Assembly (NCBI GenBank): GCA_030432795.1
Contig: JAUILW010000181.1
Span: 1-6,756, forward strand
Reading direction: 5' to 3'
Length of the DNA: 6,756 bases
From: Gammaproteobacteria bacterium
Lineage (GTDB): Bacteria; Pseudomonadota; Gammaproteobacteria; Pseudomonadales; Azotimanducaceae
How positions within the stretch are numbered: the stretch's first letter is position 1; each line of letters begins with the position of its first letter. Below the pieces are notes generated by a model, which saw only the letters and a program-made list of their open reading frames with translations, was not told where the DNA came from and searched no databases. Positions 4,653-6,756 of this stretch are shown here, piece by piece. The position numbers and the translations under genes were made by a program.

Positions 4653-6167
4653 ATGAGCCTGGATGACAACCTGAAGGCGGCACGGGGTTACCTTGCGCGG
4701 TTTGCCGAAAACACCACCGGCCATTTCATCGGCGGGGCGTTTCATCTGCCCGAGGCGGCTGACACTTTCGATAACCTCACGCCGGTGGACAACACATCCC
4801 TCGGCCGCGTCGTTGCGGGAACAGCGGCTGATGTGGACGCGGCGTGCGCTGCGGCGCAGGCGGCATTCGCCGATTGGCGGGATATGCCGGGTGCGGCGCG
4901 CAAAAAGCTCCTCAACCACTTTGCCGATCGGGTAGTTGCGCGCGCGGACGAAATCGCCATGGTGGAGTCCATGGACTGCGGGCAGCCCATCCGCTTCATG
5001 CGTCAGGCCGCAGTGCGGGGTGCGGAGAACTTCCGCTTCTTCGCCGACAAGGCGCCGGAAGCGGGCAATGGTCTGGCCCTGTATCAGGACGCCCACACCA
5101 ACTACACCATGCGGGTACCGGTGGGCCCAGTGGGCATCATTACACCGTGGAACACGCCCTTCATGCTCGCAACCTGGAAGATCGCTCCCGCCCTGGCCGC
5201 AGGCTGCACGGTCGTGCACAAGCCCGCTGAGTTGTCGCCGTTGAGCGCCATGCTGCTGGCCGAGATCGCCGATGAGGCGGGTATCCCGCCGGGTGTGTGG
5301 AACACGGTGAACGGCATGGGCGAAGTCGCAGGCCGTCGTCTAACGGAGCACCCGGCTATCCGCGCGGTGGCGCTGGTAGGGGAGAGCGCTACCGGCTCGC
5401 ACATCATGCGTCAGGCGGCAGATACGTTAAAACGCGTGCATTTCGAGCTGGGCGGCAAGAATCCGGTGGTGGTTTTCGACGATGCAGACTTCGACCGGGC
5501 GCTGGATGCGGTGGTGTTCATGATCTACAGCCTCAATGGCCAGCGGTGTACTTCCAGCTCGCGTCTGCTCGTGCAGTCAGGTATTGCTGCGCGATTCATG
5601 CAGGCGCTGGAGGAACGCGTGGCAAACATCCGCGTTGGTCATCCGCTGGATCCGGCGACGGAGGTCGGGCCTCTGGTCAGCCGGGACCACTGTGACAAGG
5701 TCACGAGCTACTTCGATGTGGCGCGTGCTGACGGCGCGCGCATCGCCGTGGGTGGTGCGCGTCGAGATGATCTTGGTGATGGCAACTACGTCGCACCCAC
5801 CCTGTTTGCCGATGCAACCAATCAGATGCGCATCGCCCGTGAGGAGATCTTCGGGCCGGTTCTGACCGCCATGCGCTTTGAAACCGAGGCAGAAGCGCTC
5901 GCGCTTGCCAACGACACGCCGTATGGGCTTGCCGGTTACGTCTGGACGAAGGATGTCGGTCGCACCATGCGGCTGGCCCGATCGATGGACGCGGGTATGC
6001 TGTGGTTCAACTCCGAAAACAACCGCAACCTTCCGTCGCCATTTGGCGGCATGAAGGCCAGCGGCATCGGCCGCGATGGCGGCGACTACAGCTTCGATTT
6101 CTACATGGAAACGAAAAACGTCTGTATCGCGCATGATGCGCACAATGTGCCGGTACTGGGGCGCTAG
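4653..6167 (+). CDS. hpaE: 5-carboxymethyl-2-hydroxymuconate semialdehyde dehydrogenase (HpaE/HpcC)
   Basis: A 504-residue NAD-dependent aldehyde dehydrogenase of the cytoplasm. HpaE oxidises the semialdehyde made by ring cleavage of homoprotocatechuate to 5-carboxymethyl-2-hydroxymuconate. The family residues are all present: N167 in TPWNTPF, K190 in VVHKPAELSP, the general base E265 in FELGGKNP, the nucleophile C299 in NGQRCTSSSR, EEIFGPV (397-403), and the closing PFGGMKASGIGRDGG (463-477). The C terminus (METKNVCI, then HNVPVLG) strongly resembles E. coli HpaE, which separates it from generic betaine or aldehyde dehydrogenases. It is about 18 residues longer than that protein at the N terminus; the ATG at 4653 is backed by GGAG six bases upstream. 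It is the first gene of the rightward unit, opposite the FAH-hpaR operon, with a candidate repressor dyad in its promoter. hpaH follows after 2 bp. Confidence 0.92.
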   Translation: MSLDDNLKAARGYLARFAENTTGHFIGGAFHLPEAADTFDNLTPVDNTSLGRVVAGTAADVDAACAAAQAAFADWRDMPGAARKKLLNHFADRVVARADEIAMVESMDCGQPIRFMRQAAVRGAENFRFFADKAPEAGNGLALYQDAHTNYTMRVPVGPVGIITPWNTPFMLATWKIAPALAAGCTVVHKPAELSPLSAMLLAEIADEAGIPPGVWNTVNGMGEVAGRRLTEHPAIRAVALVGESATGSHIMRQAADTLKRVHFELGGKNPVVVFDDADFDRALDAVVFMIYSLNGQRCTSSSRLLVQSGIAARFMQALEERVANIRVGHPLDPATEVGPLVSRDHCDKVTSYFDVARADGARIAVGGARRDDLGDGNYVAPTLFADATNQMRIAREEIFGPVLTAMRFETEAEALALANDTPYGLAGYVWTKDVGRTMRLARSMDAGMLWFNSENNRNLPSPFGGMKASGIGRDGGDYSFDFYMETKNVCIAHDAHNVPVLGR

Positions 6168-6169
6168 CC

Positions 6170-6756
6170 GTGCTCACCGCGCAGCAGATTGAGCAAGCAG
6201 CAGGGCGTCTTTATGAAGCGGAGAAGCGCCGCCAACAGATCGCGGCGCTCACTCAGAGCCTCGAAATGGACATGGATGACGCCTACGCCGTGCAGCAGGC
6301 CTGGGTGGCCCGCAAGGTTGCCGACGGCGAGCGGGTGATCGGCTACAAGATCGGTCTCACGTCGAAATCCATGCAGCTTGCCATGAAGATCGATACGCCA
6401 GACTACGGTGTGCTCACCGATGCCATGCGGTTCGACAATGGCAGCACGCTGGAGGCAGCGGCTTTTCTGGATCCGCGCATCGAGTGTGAATTTGCCTTCG
6501 TGCTGAAAGCACCGTTACGCGGTGAGAATGTGACGGTGGATGAGGTCATGGCGGCTACCGACTACGTGCAGCCGGCGCTGGAACTCATCTCCGCCCGAAG
6601 CCAGCGCGTGGATCCTGACACCGGATATACACGCAACGTCTGCGACACCATCGCTGACAATGCTGCCAACGCAGGTCTGATTCTCGGCGGCGAACGTATG
6701 CCGCCGGACGCGGTGGATCTCGCCTGGGCCGGTGCCATTCTCTATCTGAACGACGA
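6170..6756 (+). CDS. hpaH: 2-oxohepta-3-ene-1,7-dioate hydratase (HpaH), 3' end cut off by the window
   Basis: The open frame runs from GTG at 6170 to the right edge, giving 195 residues of a protein usually about 267 long. HpaH adds water to 2-oxohept-3-ene-1,7-dioate in the homoprotocatechuate pathway, just before the aldolase that releases pyruvate and succinate semialdehyde. The fragment follows E. coli HpaH closely: QAAGRLYEAEKRRQQI (9-24), DAYAVQQAWVARK (37-49), GYKIGLTSKSMQ (58-69), and PRIECEFAFVLKAPLRG (102-118) with metal ligands E105 and E107. TDYVQPALELISAR (130-143) brings the third ligand E138, followed by DTISDNAANAG-type sequence (159-169) and ILGG. The GTG start is chosen because the alignment begins there, a GGGG sits eight bases upstream, and it is 2 bp after the hpaE stop. 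The two genes are surely cotranscribed. No frameshift is seen. Confidence 0.93.
   Translation, partial: MLTAQQIEQAAGRLYEAEKRRQQIAALTQSLEMDMDDAYAVQQAWVARKVADGERVIGYKIGLTSKSMQLAMKIDTPDYGVLTDAMRFDNGSTLEAAAFLDPRIECEFAFVLKAPLRGENVTVDEVMAATDYVQPALELISARSQRVDPDTGYTRNVCDTIADNAANAGLILGGERMPPDAVDLAWAGAILYLND

Noticed and set aside
5577..6143. A 188-codon open frame on the - strand opposite hpaE
   Set aside because: It covers the conserved C-terminal half of the dehydrogenase gene in antisense, with no domain seen.
1..6756. Mobile elements, CRISPR arrays, tRNA/rRNA genes, phage or defence genes
   Set aside because: Apart from the 122-bp divergent gap and short gaps of 2 to 21 bp, all sequence is filled by recognisable metabolic, transport or regulatory genes; no direct repeats, transposase or RNA gene signatures were seen.

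Overview
The window is GC-rich, tightly packed bacterial DNA. The only clearly AT-richer stretch is the divergent promoter region at about 4531-4652. The source is probably a gammaproteobacterium: DapD resembles the Pseudomonas-type enzyme, and the right-hand part carries HpaR, HpaE and HpaH homologues of the homoprotocatechuate (3,4-dihydroxyphenylacetate) meta-cleavage pathway. The species assignment is an inference from protein resemblance, not from a marker gene.

Left part (1-1189, + strand): the 3' end of a probable histidine phosphatase gene overlaps, by GTGA, a complete but short dapD gene. DapD is the tetrahydrodipicolinate N-succinyltransferase of lysine and peptidoglycan-precursor synthesis. 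This pair looks like housekeeping flank. It converges, with only 16 bp between, on the leftward catabolic operon.

Middle (1206-4530, - strand): a four-gene operon read right to left. The order is a fumarylacetoacetate hydrolase (FAH) family enzyme, an HpaR-type MarR regulator, an aromatic acid:H+ symporter (AAHS) family transporter, and an FMN-dependent NADH azoreductase/quinone reductase. The first three genes are joined by two ATGA start/stop overlaps. The azoreductase follows after 21 bp with its own ribosome binding site.

Divergent control region (4531-4652): it holds two closely matching 12-bp dyads of the form ATAAC-N2-GTTAY. One lies just upstream of the FAH gene start and one overlaps a -10-like sequence in front of the aldehyde dehydrogenase gene. 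They are good candidates for operators of the HpaR-like repressor encoded in the cluster.

Right part (4653-6756, + strand): hpaE (5-carboxymethyl-2-hydroxymuconate semialdehyde dehydrogenase), followed after 2 bp by hpaH (2-oxohepta-3-ene-1,7-dioate hydratase), which runs off the window. Together the genes describe uptake of an aromatic acid, oxidation of the ring-cleavage product, FAH-type isomerisation or decarboxylation, hydration, and local repression. The ring-cleavage dioxygenase (HpaD), isomerase (HpaF) and aldolase (HpaI) are not in the window and would be expected beyond 6756. I see no previously undescribed system. The points most worth checking are the paired operators, the Asp-to-Glu change at a metal-ligand position of the FAH protein, and the azoreductase in an aromatic-acid operon.
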